From Intestinimonas aquisgranensis (GTDB lineage: Bacteria > Bacillota > Clostridia > Oscillospirales > Oscillospiraceae), in assembly GCA_020687605.1 (NCBI GenBank), contig JAJEQY010000007.1, positions 1 through 64,000 on the forward strand: a stretch of 64,000 nucleotides of DNA, written 5' to 3'. A program made the position numbers and the translations under genes. The notes below the pieces were generated by a model. The model did not search any database, was not told the origin of the DNA, and saw only the letters and a program-made list of their open reading frames with translations. Below, in pieces: positions 31,809 through 41,225 of this stretch. Each line of letters starts with the position of its first letter. Position 1 is the first letter of the stretch.

Positions 31809-34800
31809 ATGAAAAAACTGCTATCCCTGTTCCTGGTTCTCGTGACCCTTCTTGGTATCCTCCCGACGGCGGCCTTTGCCGCAGACAGTGAGGAGGAGGC
31901 CCTGGGCGAGGTCAATATCTACAATGGAGAGTATGAGCTGGGTTATCTCTCCATCAACGGCTCCGTCCGAAAGCAGATCTATACCTATTTTCTCTATGAG
32001 GCCAACGATGGCACGCAGAAGGAGTCCCCGGCCTACTGCGTCAACCCAAACCAGTACGGCGTTCCGCAGACCGTGGGCCCCGGCGAGAGCATCAAGTATT
32101 TGGCAGAGGAACGGGCAAGCGACCCCAAGGTGGTGGGCATTATCTCCAACGGCTACCCACACCGCAGCCTGGGCGAGTTGAAGCTGGACAATAAGTACCA
32201 GGCGTATTACGCCACAAAAATGGCGCTGTGGTGTTACCTGATGCCGGACTGGAACATTGCCAACCTGAAGGTGGCCCCCGGCCTCTCCGGGAGTGAACTG
32301 GACATTGGAAACCGCATCCTGGCCGCCGCCAAGGACATCTACAAGCGGGGCACTACCTACAACTATATGCTCACCCCCCGCATGACCGTCACGGCGGACA
32401 AATCCACGGCCTACCCCGTGACCATCGGGGGCGAGGAATACAAGCAGCAGGTGTTCACCGTCTGGAGCGAGACGTGGGTATATGATTACGACGTGTCCGT
32501 GGCCTTTTCCAATCCCGACGAGGTGCCGGAGGGCACGAAGATCGTGGACATGAACAACAACGAGATCACCGCTGTCACCACTGAGGGAACCAGCGACGGC
32601 TACGCCGGGCAGTTCAAGGTGCTGTACCCCGTGGGCAGCATCCAGGGGCAGAGCGGTAACGTCCAGCTCTCCCTCTCCGCGTCCGTGGCCCAGTATGCAG
32701 CCATGTATGCCGTCTGCCTGGAAAAAGACCGATACGGCAATCTGCAAAATTATATCTGCGACCTGGATAACAACCGCCAGATGGAGCTGGCCGCCATCAG
32801 CAGTTACGCAGATAGCACGGAAGATGTGCCGGGCGAGACCCTGCTGAAAATCGTGAAGCTGGAGGAAGGGACGGAGACCCCGCTGGAGGGGGCTGTGTTC
32901 AGCGTGGTTGACCCGGAGGGCCGCAAAGTAGGCTCTTTCTCCAGCGATGAGAATGGAGAGGTCCTGATCCCTCTGACTCTGGAGGGCCACTATACCGTGA
33001 CGGAGGATATCCCGCCCCGGTATCACCTGCTCCCGGAGAAGACCACCCAGCACGTCGATGTGGAGTATAACAAGACCGCCATCGTGACCTTTACCAACGC
33101 CCCCTATGGCTCCCTGCGGGTGGAAAAACGGAGCGACACCGGCGACGCCCTCTCCGGCGTTACCATCCAGATCAAGCACATTGAGACCGGGGAGACCCGG
33201 ACGGAGCAGACCCGCAACGGCGTGGTGGTGTTCGATGAACTGGCCCCCGGCGGCTGGGAAGTCAGGGAGACCGCAGGTATTGAGGGCTGGATTGCGGACA
33301 CGGACACGGTGCAGACGGTGGCCGTGGTGGCCGGGGAGGAATCCAGCGCCACCATAGTCAACAAGGAACTGCCTGGACTGCGGATCACGAAATATGAGCG
33401 GGGCACTATGACCCTTATGCCCAATGTGTCCTTCGAGATTTTCCGGGACGCCGAGAGCCTGGGCATCTTCCAGACGGACGAGTTCGGTCAGATTTTGCTC
33501 ACTAACTGCCAGCCTGGGACCTACCGGGCCGAGGAACGGGACACCGGCGGGGACGGCCATGTACTGGACACCACCCCCCAAGAGGTGGAGCTGAAGGCCG
33601 GGGACGGGATCAAGGACCTGGTTTTCTTTAACGACCGCCTGCCCGGAATCCATTTAATCAAGGTGGACAGTTCGGACCTCTCCCAGCCCATCGCTAACGC
33701 CCGTTTCCGTTTTGAGGCGGTGGACGGCAGCTTCGGCCCGGTGGAATACACCACCCTGGAGGACGGAACCATCGACCTGAGCAAGCTCCCCGCCGATACC
33801 GCCTACATCGTGACGGAACTGGAGTGCCCCGGCTATATCGTGGACGACGCCCAGCGCACCATCCACCTGGACGGCGGCGAGCAGGCCCAGTTTGTGTTCA
33901 CCAATTCCAAGCTGCCCTCTCTGCATTTATATAAGGAGAGCGCGGACGGGACGCCCCTGGGCGGCGTGACCTACCGCCTTGCCAAAATCGAGGACGGCTC
34001 CCGGTATCTGGACCGCACCACTTCCAGCACAGGTGAAATCTGCTGGGAGGGCCTGGAGCCTGGCGTTTATTCCCTAATTGAAACCTCCACTGTGTCGGAT
34101 CACCTGCTGGACACGACCGAGTACCATGTGGAGCTGTTCCCCGGCCAGGACTCTACTGTGGTCCTGCAAAATGACAAGCGGCCCAATTTGACGGTGGTGA
34201 AACGGGACGCCGACAGTGGCGAGCCCGTAGCCGATACAGTGTTTTTAGTGGAGGGGGCGGACGGCCACAGCGTGGACGAAATCAGGACCGGGCCGGATGG
34301 AACGGCCGTTTTGGAGAATTTACTGCCCGGCGTGTACGAAATTTCCGAAAAATCGGTGCCGTCCCCTTACCTGATGGACGCGGAGCCCCAGCTTGTCACC
34401 CTCTACCCCAACCAGGACCATACCGTATATTTTGAAAACCACAAGCGGCCCACCGTCACCGTACAGAAAGAAAATTCCATCACCCATGACCCGATCCAGT
34501 ATGCCGAGTTCCATATCACCTGGGCCAGCAACAAAACGGACACCGGAGAGCTGCGGGACCTGGGGACCTTCCAGACGGATGAAGCAGGCCAGATCATCCT
34601 GGAGGGCATCGAGGACGGCTGGCTGAAAATCGAGGAGACCAAGCCCGCCCCTGGCTATCAGGCCCCGGAGGACCCGGTTACGGAGGTCTATGTCAAGGGC
34701 GGCGAGAACAAGACCGTCACCATATCCAACACGCCCCTGTCGGCCCTGGTGGTCTACAAGCAGGACAGTGTGACGGGGGCCGGAATTTCCGGCTGCCGTT

Positions 34801-36983
34801 TCCAACTGAAATACCTGGGCGGCGAGGTCAGCGGCTCCGGTGGAACGGTAGTGGGGACCTATGTGACCTCCGCCAACGGCTCCTTCACCGTCACGGGGCT
34901 CAAAAAGGGCTACTACATCTGCGAGGAGCTGGAGAGTGACAGCGGCCATGTCATTGACGCCGCGCCCCAGTCTTTCTATCTCTCCGGCGAGGACCAGGAC
35001 ATTATGACCCTCTATTTCTCCAACGCCCCCAAGGGGGCCGTCCTGGTCAAGAAGGTATCGGCAGCAGACAATACCCCCCTGAGCGATGTGGAGTTCCTGG
35101 TGACGAAATCGGACGGCTCCGTGGTGGGCGACACCAACGGCAAATTTGTGACGGACTCCACCGGGACCTTCCTGGTGAAAGGTGTGGAGCCCGGCACCAC
35201 ACTGGTCATCAAGGAGACCAGGGCCAAACCGGGCTACCTGCTGGACGACACCCCCCAGACGGTTCAGGTAAAAGAGGGCCAGACCGTCACGGTGGAGTTC
35301 CGCAACCAGCCTATGGGGAACCTCATCATCCACAAGCTGTCCAGCAAGGATAAGGCCCCGCTGGAGGGAGTACAGTTCAAGATCACCTGCGCGGACGGCA
35401 CCTATCTCCCGGACGAGGGCGGCAAGCTGTCCTCCAATGGCCTGTATTGGACCAATGCGGAGGGCCAGATCGTCCTCTCCGGCATCACCGGCACAGTGGT
35501 TGTGACTGAGGTAGAGAGCATCCCCGGATATACCATCGACCCGGACACACAGAGTCAGACCGTGGTGGTCAACCCGGATGATACGCAAGAACTCTGGTTC
35601 TACAACACGCCGGTGGGCGGTGTGGAGCTCATCAAGGTCAGTTCGGCGGACAAGACAGAGCGCATCCCCAACACCACCTTCGATATCCGCCGGGTGTCGG
35701 ATGACGCCCTGGTGGACACCGTGACCACCGGGCGGAGTGGAAGGGTATATCTGCCCCTGGAGAGCGGCGATTACTACGCCGTGGAAACCGAGAGTGCCAA
35801 AGGCTTCAAGCTGGATGACACCCCCATCTATTTCACAGTGAAGGATGGAGAAACCACCCGCAAGACCGTGACCAATGCGCCCTTCTCCGGGATACTCATT
35901 CGCAAGGTTTCGTCTGCGGACGGAAGCGGTATTTCCGGCGTCCATTTCCTGTTGTATAACGCCCGGCATACCCCCATCGGGGAGTATGTGAGCGACCAGA
36001 GGGGCCATGTCTACATTGACGGCCTGACCGAGGGCGGCCGCTACTATCTCCGGGAGTTGGAGCACGAGGGCTATATCCCGGACACCGAACTGAAAACCGT
36101 CTATGTCAAGGCGGGCGAGGTAACGGAGGTTGAATGGGAGAATACCCCCATCACCGGCCAGATCCAAATTATCAAGCGGTCCGCCGACTACAACCCCACC
36201 ACCGGCCTGCCCGCCGGAACACTCCTGGAGGGGGCCGTGTTCGAGATTTACGACAGGGCGGGCAATCTGGTTGATACCATTCGCTCTGACAGCCGGGGGC
36301 TGGCCGTGTCCAAACAGCTCCCCCTCTCCCGCTATACCATCCGGGAGGTCAAGGCCCCGGAGCATTACGGTGTCAACGAAACCGAGCTGACCGCCTACCT
36401 GGAGCATGAGGGCCAGATCGTGCGCTTTGAAGTGACAAACAAGAGCCTGACCACCGGCGTGTCCATCACCAAGACCGGCCCCAAGGAGATCATGGACGGC
36501 CAGCCGGTGCGCTACACCTTCTCCGGCATCGCCAATACCTCCAATGTCCGGCTGGACAGTTTTTATTGGAGGGATACCATCCCCGCCCAGGTGCGGCTGG
36601 ACACTGTTGTCACCGGCACGTATAACTTCCCCGGCACCTATAAGATCACCTATCGTGTGAACGGCGGGGAGTACCGCACTCTGGCCGATAACCTCTCCAC
36701 CAGCAAGAATTATACCCTGGCAGCCAGCGCCGCGGCTCTGGGCCTTGCCGCGAATGAGCGCGTGACCGAGGTTATGTTCGTGTTCGGCCAGGCCCCCGCG
36801 GGCTTTGCCCAGGTGGAGACCCCCTATCTCTATTGTACCGCCGTGGGCAGCCTGCCCTCCGGCTCCTTTACCAATGTGGCGGACGCGGGCGGCGTCTATA
36901 ACGGCCAGTGGGTCCAGGTCGTCAGCCGCTGGGTAACGACTGTGTACGGCAAGCCGGAGCCCCTGCCCAGAACGGGCTACTAA
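31809..36983 (+). CDS. Giant Cna-B/SpaA-repeat surface adhesin
   Basis: A 1724-residue exported protein: signal peptide (KKLLSLFLVLVTLLGILPTAAFA), a thioester-type head domain (Cys 77 in AYCVNPN; ATKMALW at 135-141), then about fifteen tandem SpaA/Cna-B beta-sandwich domains of 80-95 residues, each starting like LIKVSS.D.T.L and ending with an ETK/ELE...GY..D motif. A DUF11-like domain follows. The end is EPLPRTGY: an LPXTG-type signal without the usual hydrophobic helix and basic tail. It likely mediates donor-recipient or host contact. TAGGAGG precedes the ATG. Confidence 0.9.
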   Translation: MKKLLSLFLVLVTLLGILPTAAFAADSEEEALGEVNIYNGEYELGYLSINGSVRKQIYTYFLYEANDGTQKESPAYCVNPNQYGVPQTVGPGESIKYLAEERASDPKVVGIISNGYPHRSLGELKLDNKYQAYYATKMALWCYLMPDWNIANLKVAPGLSGSELDIGNRILAAAKDIYKRGTTYNYMLTPRMTVTADKSTAYPVTIGGEEYKQQVFTVWSETWVYDYDVSVAFSNPDEVPEGTKIVDMNNNEITAVTTEGTSDGYAGQFKVLYPVGSIQGQSGNVQLSLSASVAQYAAMYAVCLEKDRYGNLQNYICDLDNNRQMELAAISSYADSTEDVPGETLLKIVKLEEGTETPLEGAVFSVVDPEGRKVGSFSSDENGEVLIPLTLEGHYTVTEDIPPRYHLLPEKTTQHVDVEYNKTAIVTFTNAPYGSLRVEKRSDTGDALSGVTIQIKHIETGETRTEQTRNGVVVFDELAPGGWEVRETAGIEGWIADTDTVQTVAVVAGEESSATIVNKELPGLRITKYERGTMTLMPNVSFEIFRDAESLGIFQTDEFGQILLTNCQPGTYRAEERDTGGDGHVLDTTPQEVELKAGDGIKDLVFFNDRLPGIHLIKVDSSDLSQPIANARFRFEAVDGSFGPVEYTTLEDGTIDLSKLPADTAYIVTELECPGYIVDDAQRTIHLDGGEQAQFVFTNSKLPSLHLYKESADGTPLGGVTYRLAKIEDGSRYLDRTTSSTGEICWEGLEPGVYSLIETSTVSDHLLDTTEYHVELFPGQDSTVVLQNDKRPNLTVVKRDADSGEPVADTVFLVEGADGHSVDEIRTGPDGTAVLENLLPGVYEISEKSVPSPYLMDAEPQLVTLYPNQDHTVYFENHKRPTVTVQKENSITHDPIQYAEFHITWASNKTDTGELRDLGTFQTDEAGQIILEGIEDGWLKIEETKPAPGYQAPEDPVTEVYVKGGENKTVTISNTPLSALVVYKQDSVTGAGISGCRFQLKYLGGEVSGSGGTVVGTYVTSANGSFTVTGLKKGYYICEELESDSGHVIDAAPQSFYLSGEDQDIMTLYFSNAPKGAVLVKKVSAADNTPLSDVEFLVTKSDGSVVGDTNGKFVTDSTGTFLVKGVEPGTTLVIKETRAKPGYLLDDTPQTVQVKEGQTVTVEFRNQPMGNLIIHKLSSKDKAPLEGVQFKITCADGTYLPDEGGKLSSNGLYWTNAEGQIVLSGITGTVVVTEVESIPGYTIDPDTQSQTVVVNPDDTQELWFYNTPVGGVELIKVSSADKTERIPNTTFDIRRVSDDALVDTVTTGRSGRVYLPLESGDYYAVETESAKGFKLDDTPIYFTVKDGETTRKTVTNAPFSGILIRKVSSADGSGISGVHFLLYNARHTPIGEYVSDQRGHVYIDGLTEGGRYYLRELEHEGYIPDTELKTVYVKAGEVTEVEWENTPITGQIQIIKRSADYNPTTGLPAGTLLEGAVFEIYDRAGNLVDTIRSDSRGLAVSKQLPLSRYTIREVKAPEHYGVNETELTAYLEHEGQIVRFEVTNKSLTTGVSITKTGPKEIMDGQPVRYTFSGIANTSNVRLDSFYWRDTIPAQVRLDTVVTGTYNFPGTYKITYRVNGGEYRTLADNLSTSKNYTLAASAAALGLAANERVTEVMFVFGQAPAGFAQVETPYLYCTAVGSLPSGSFTNVADAGGVYNGQWVQVVSRWVTTVYGKPEPLPRTGY

Positions 36984-36994
36984 GCTGCAATCCT

Positions 36995-37039
36995 GGAGCG
37001 TCAAAACTTCCCTCAATTTGAGGGGAGTTTTGGCGCTCC
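36995..37039. terminator. Hairpin built on ICE palindrome copy 10
   Basis: The palindrome at 37003-37030 is extended by GGAGCG / CGCTCC to a stem of about 20 bp. The T run after it is short (CCCTTTT). It separates the adhesin from the next gene. Confidence 0.75.
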
Positions 37040-37058
37040 CCTTTTGAAGGAGGAACGT

Positions 37059-37973
37059 ATGCCAGACTATCAGGCCGTTTTAAGCGGCCATGAGATCAGC
37101 AAGAAGATTGCTGACCTGCTGGAGGACATTGACCCCATCCAGTACAACGGCAGCAACCGGGCCCGCCGTGTACGGAATGTAAACGACTATATCCAGGGCC
37201 GGAACGATATGCCGCTGGAACCCCTGCTGGATTGGGCGGCAAAAGCGGATAGAGGGGCCTATGCCGGGAAAGTGGCGGTGCTCCGCCAGTCTATCCGGGA
37301 CTTTCAAGCGCAAAAGGCCCTGCTGACCGTCCCCTATACCAGGACCAGCCATAAGCAATTCGAGTACAAGACCATAGAACTGGAGATGGACCGGCCCATG
37401 AAGGTCATTGACCAACAGATCTATGATCGGGCAGCGAAATCAGGTTTTCCGCGTAATTTCTTCCAGGAAAGCTATTTTGACCATGTGACGCTCTATTGTA
37501 TGCCGGACAATGCCAACTGTAACTTTTCTCATTTCTCCGACTGCTCTTTTCATGTATGCCGCCTGTATGGGGTGAAATTTTGGGATACGAGGTTATATGG
37601 CTGTGAGTTCCACTCCTGCCGGATCGAATTTACTTTATTCCCGGATTCCACACTGGCAAACACGCATTTCCGGGACTGCTCCATCCATTCCGCGGCCTTT
37701 CTCCGCAGTCGTATGACCCGCTGCAACACGGTTGACTGTTCCGTGGGGCGGCTGAACTTCAACGGGGCCCGTCTGGATGGCTGTACCTATGGCCGGATCA
37801 CACGATTGCCTAACAGCCGGATCGAGGGCCTGGAGGATGCTTCTATTACGATGGGAGGGGCGACTCAGGAGGAAGTCCGGTATAACCGTAATGCCATTTT
37901 CCACGCCCTGGGGGAGCAAGACCCGGAACATCTCCCGGCCAGCCGGGACCGGCCGCCTGGACCGGAGCGGTGA
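37059..37973 (+). CDS. Pentapeptide-repeat-like ICE protein
   Basis: A 304-residue protein. The first 110 residues are helical (SGHEISKKIADLLEDIDPIQYNGSNRARRVRNVNDYI). From about residue 145 a right-handed beta-helix pattern of five-residue steps appears: CNFSHFSDCSFHVCRLYGVKFWDTRLYGCEFHSCRIEF, with many Cys, Phe and Leu. Some pentapeptide proteins mimic DNA and guard gyrase; whether this one does is unknown. The tail is SRDRPPGPER. GAAGGAGG precedes the ATG; the gene lies just before virD4. Confidence 0.65.
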   Translation: MPDYQAVLSGHEISKKIADLLEDIDPIQYNGSNRARRVRNVNDYIQGRNDMPLEPLLDWAAKADRGAYAGKVAVLRQSIRDFQAQKALLTVPYTRTSHKQFEYKTIELEMDRPMKVIDQQIYDRAAKSGFPRNFFQESYFDHVTLYCMPDNANCNFSHFSDCSFHVCRLYGVKFWDTRLYGCEFHSCRIEFTLFPDSTLANTHFRDCSIHSAAFLRSRMTRCNTVDCSVGRLNFNGARLDGCTYGRITRLPNSRIEGLEDASITMGGATQEEVRYNRNAIFHALGEQDPEHLPASRDRPPGPER

Positions 37974-37985
37974 GGGGGCGGCTCT

Positions 37986-39722
37986 ATGCGTAGAAACAAC
38001 ACCGTAAGCCCTCTCCTGTGGGCGGCGCTCACCCTGCCTGTCCTCTATCTGGCGGCCCTCCTGGCCTCCGGCTATGAGGAGGGTATGACTGTCTTTGACC
38101 TCATGGGCCATTTCAGCGAACTGATGGAGCGGCCCTTTGCCATCCGCTGGACGCCTTATACCCCCCAATTTATGCTGGGGGCCCTGCTGATCTACGGCTT
38201 CTCCGTGGTGCTCTACTGCTCCACCAGGGAGAACAGGAGGCCCGGTGAGGAACACGGCTCCGCCAAGTGGGGCAGTCCCAAGCTGCTCGACCGCAAGTAC
38301 CGGGACAAGGCACCCTTCCAGAATACCATCCTCACACAAAATGTCCGCATGGGCCTCAATGGAAAGGTACACCGCCGCAACCTCCTGCAAATCGTCATCG
38401 GCGGCTCCGGCGCGGGCAAGACAAGGTTTTTCTGCAAGCCCAATCTCATGCAGGCGAATTGCAGTTTTCTGGTCACGGACCCCAAGGGAGAGACAATGCG
38501 GGCCGTGGCCCCGCTGCTCATCGAAAAGGGCTATGTTATCAAGGTGTTTGACCTCATTGACACCGACCGCTCCGACGCCTTCAACCCATTCCCATACCTG
38601 AAGGACGACAAGGACGCTATGAAACTGGTGAACAATCTGATTAAGAACACCACACCGAAAAATTCCACCAACAACGACCCGTTTTGGGAGAAATCCGAGA
38701 TCGCCCTGGACACCGCTCTCATCCTGTATCTGCTCCATGAAGCCCCGCCGGAGGAACAAAATCTGGAGATGGTCATGTATATGATCGAGAACGGCGGGGC
38801 CAGAGAGGATGACGATGATTTTCAATCCCCCCTGGATATGCTCTTTGAGGCGTTAGAGGAGGAAGAACCGGATCATGTGGCCGTGCGGGAGTATAAGATT
38901 TTCAAGCAGGCCGCCGGAAAAACAGCCAAGAGCATTTTATTGAGCGCCGCTGTCCGGCTTTCCGCTTTCATCCTGCCTCAGATCACCCGCATCACTTCGC
39001 GGGACGATATGGAGCTGGGCCTCATGGGGGAGCGCAAGCAGGCCGTGTTCGCCATCATCCCAGACAACGACGGCACCTTTAATTACCTGGTGGGGATGCT
39101 CTACACCTGCGCCTTTCAGGCCCTCTACTACCAGGCCGACAAGGTACACCAGGGGGCCCTGCCCGTCCCGGTCCGCCTGATGATGGACGAGTTCTGCAAC
39201 GTCTCCCTGCCGGATGACTTTGGCAAGCTCCAGGCCACCATGCGCTCCCGCAACATCATGTCCACCATTGTACTCCAAAACATTTCCGCCCTCAAGGCCC
39301 TGTTCAAGGATGACTGGGAAGGGCTTTTGGGCAACGCCGACACGCTGGTGTATCTGGGCGGAAATGAGCCGTCCACCCACAAGTATATCTCCGAGCTGCT
39401 GGGCAAGGAGACCCTGGACACCCGCAACCGCAGCGTGTCCCGCGGCTCCCACGGCTCCAGTTCCGTCAGCTACCAGCAGACGGGTCGGGAGTTGATGACT
39501 CCCGACGAGGTGCGGACCCTGGACAACGACTACGCCCTGCTGTTCATCCGGGGGGAACGCCCTGTGATGGACAAGAAGTATGACATTCTCAAGCACCCCT
39601 ATATCAAACTGACGGAGGACGGCGGGGCAGCGCCCTACGTTCACCACCCCGGACTGACTTACGCCCAGGCCGACCTGTCCGTGCCTTTTGAGAGTTTGGA
39701 CTACATCGAAATTCTGGAATAA
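37986..39722 (+). CDS. VirD4/TraG-type conjugation coupling protein
   Basis: A 578-residue membrane ATPase that should bring the relaxosome to the secretion channel. Two N-terminal transmembrane helices (about 9-27 and 61-79) precede the P-loop IGGSGAGKTRFF near residue 138, a FLVTDPKGE motif, a Walker B region (VRLMMDEFCNVSLP) and the C-terminal motifs ATMRSRNIMSTIVLQN and MTPDEVRTLDNDYALLFIRGERP. Length is typical of VirD4 proteins of Gram-positive ICEs. The gene heads the transfer-channel operon. Confidence 0.93.
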   Translation: MRRNNTVSPLLWAALTLPVLYLAALLASGYEEGMTVFDLMGHFSELMERPFAIRWTPYTPQFMLGALLIYGFSVVLYCSTRENRRPGEEHGSAKWGSPKLLDRKYRDKAPFQNTILTQNVRMGLNGKVHRRNLLQIVIGGSGAGKTRFFCKPNLMQANCSFLVTDPKGETMRAVAPLLIEKGYVIKVFDLIDTDRSDAFNPFPYLKDDKDAMKLVNNLIKNTTPKNSTNNDPFWEKSEIALDTALILYLLHEAPPEEQNLEMVMYMIENGGAREDDDDFQSPLDMLFEALEEEEPDHVAVREYKIFKQAAGKTAKSILLSAAVRLSAFILPQITRITSRDDMELGLMGERKQAVFAIIPDNDGTFNYLVGMLYTCAFQALYYQADKVHQGALPVPVRLMMDEFCNVSLPDDFGKLQATMRSRNIMSTIVLQNISALKALFKDDWEGLLGNADTLVYLGGNEPSTHKYISELLGKETLDTRNRSVSRGSHGSSSVSYQQTGRELMTPDEVRTLDNDYALLFIRGERPVMDKKYDILKHPYIKLTEDGGAAPYVHHPGLTYAQADLSVPFESLDYIEILE

Positions 39723-39737
39723 GAAAGGTTGATTTTC

Positions 39738-40088
39738 ATGTTGAACAAGAAACACCCCCAGCCGAATACCCTTTCTCAGTGGCGGACCGGAAGGGGCCGC
39801 CGCCTCTATTTCTCCGCCGTCCTCATGCTGGCCCTGTGCGCCGCCCTGGCCTGCCCGGCCCTGGCCGCCGACACCGATCCCCTTACCATTGTCAACAACC
39901 TCAGCGACTTCATTTTTTCGTGCATTAAGGCCGTCGGCGTGATCGTGCTGGGCTGGGGCATCGTCCAACTGGGTATGTCCATCCAGTCTCACGACGCCTC
40001 CCAGCGCACCCAGGGCATCCTCTGCGTATTCGGTGGTTTGCTCATCGCTTTTTCCAAGGAGATTTTGTCCGCTATCGGCGTGGTGTGA
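39738..40088 (+). CDS. Maff2-family small membrane protein (VirB2/pilin-like)
   Basis: A 116-residue protein: an N-terminal cytoplasmic segment, a signal-like helix ending ALACPALAAD near residue 43, then two helices (IFSCIKAVGVIVLGWGIVQLG and GILCVFGGLLIAFSKEILSAIGVV). This matches the Maff2 family, placed between virD4 and trbL in Tn1549-type elements and thought to play a TrbC/VirB2-like role. The ATG at 39738 is preceded by GAAAGG. Confidence 0.85.
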   Translation: MLNKKHPQPNTLSQWRTGRGRRLYFSAVLMLALCAALACPALAADTDPLTIVNNLSDFIFSCIKAVGVIVLGWGIVQLGMSIQSHDASQRTQGILCVFGGLLIAFSKEILSAIGVV

Positions 40089-40094
40089 CCTGCC

Positions 40095-40322
40095 ATGCGG
40101 AAGTACAACAAAATTCTCTCCTGTACCAGGACACCCTTTGGAGCATGGAAGATGACCGTACAGACACCAAACGAGCAAATCCATGTGCGGTCCTACGTCG
40201 GCTGTTCCCGGCGTGAGGCGGTCCATAAGGTACGGGCGACTGACTTTGACAAGGAGGCGGGGCTGATTTTCAATCAGCCGCCCCCTCCAAGAAAGAAACG
40301 AGGTGGGGGCTGTGAGCGATAA
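40095..40322 (+). CDS. Small ICE protein between Maff2 and TrbL
   Basis: A 75-residue protein with a beta-rich core (YNKILSCTRTPFGAWKMTVQTPNEQIHVRSYVGCSRREAVHKVRATDF) and a Pro/basic tail (PPPPRKKRGGGCER). It overlaps the start of trbL. No family is recognised; its fixed place between two channel genes suggests a role in transfer. Confidence 0.6.
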   Translation: MRKYNKILSCTRTPFGAWKMTVQTPNEQIHVRSYVGCSRREAVHKVRATDFDKEAGLIFNQPPPPRKKRGGGCER

Positions 40323-41151
40323 CTGGGTGGTGCAGGCTCTGCAATCCGCCTTTGAGATTTGGAACGACAAGTTGACCGAGATATGGTCCCTGATTACCAC
40401 CACGCCCCAGGAGTTCCGGGGCGGCGATATATGGAACGCCATTGTCGGCATCAATGAGGGGCTGAAGGCCGTGGGCTACGGCCTTCTGGTGCTGTTTTTC
40501 GCCATGGGAATCTTCCAGTCCGCAGCCAGTTTCCGGGACTTGCAAAGGCCGGAATACGCCCTGCGCCATTTCATCCGCTTTATTGCCGCCAAGGTGGCGG
40601 TGAGCTCCGCCATGGAGATCATGACCGTGGTTTTTTCCATCTGCGGCGGCATTGTCCAGTCTGTGATGAGCGGAATGGGCGGCATGGTTGCCGCCGGTGT
40701 GACGGTGCCCCAGGAGATGGTGGACGCCATTGAAAACGTCGGCTTTTTAGCCAGCATCCCCCTCTGGCTGGTAGCCATGCTGGGCAACCTGTTTATCACG
40801 GTGATGTCCTTCATCCTCATTATGACGGTCTATGGCCGCTTTTTCCGCCTCTACATTTTTACTGCCCTGGCCCCGATCCCTCTGGCGACCTTCGCCGGAG
40901 AAGGGACCAGTTTCGCGGGGAAGCAGTTCATCAAGTCCTATATCGGCGTGTGCATGGAGGGGGCCGTGATCGTCCTGGCCTGCCTCATTTTTTCCGCCTT
41001 CATGTCCAGCGGTTCCCCGGTTCTGGACACCAACTTGACCCCCGTGGTCATGGCCTGGCAGTACATCGCGGAGACTATTTTCAATATGCTGGTGTTGGTT
41101 GGCCTGGTAAAGGGTGCCGAGCGTATTGTGCGAGAATTGTTCGGCCTATAA
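40312..41151 (+). CDS. TrbL/VirB6-like conjugation channel protein
   Basis: A 279-residue polytopic membrane protein with about six helices and the TrbL-type core SIPLWLVAMLGNLFITVMSFILIMTVYGRFFRLYIFTALAPIPLATFAGEGTSFAGKQFIKSYIGVCMEGAVIVLACLIFS. It is expected to line the inner-membrane channel. The GTG at 40312 is preferred over GTG 40303 because GAGGTGGGGG lies just upstream. It overlaps the preceding small gene and ends within palindrome copy 11. Confidence 0.9.
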   Translation: MSDNWVVQALQSAFEIWNDKLTEIWSLITTTPQEFRGGDIWNAIVGINEGLKAVGYGLLVLFFAMGIFQSAASFRDLQRPEYALRHFIRFIAAKVAVSSAMEIMTVVFSICGGIVQSVMSGMGGMVAAGVTVPQEMVDAIENVGFLASIPLWLVAMLGNLFITVMSFILIMTVYGRFFRLYIFTALAPIPLATFAGEGTSFAGKQFIKSYIGVCMEGAVIVLACLIFSAFMSSGSPVLDTNLTPVVMAWQYIAETIFNMLVLVGLVKGAERIVRELFGL

Positions 41152-41178
41152 AAAGTCCCCTCAATTTGAGGGGACTTT
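41151..41178. repeat. ICE palindrome, copy 11, between convergent genes
   Basis: Full-length palindrome that starts with the last base of the trbL stop and lies 48 bp from the end of the convergent gene 41226-41597. Its T runs on both strands suit a two-way terminator. Confidence 0.88.
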
Positions 41179-41225
41179 CGGCAAAGCAACAGGGGGACGA
41201 GCTTGCAGCCCATCCCCCTGTTGCT

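Noticed and set aside
34320..37016. A very long open frame opposite the adhesin
   Set aside because: Mirror image of a repetitive GC-rich gene; His/Gly/Val-rich composition and no start signals.
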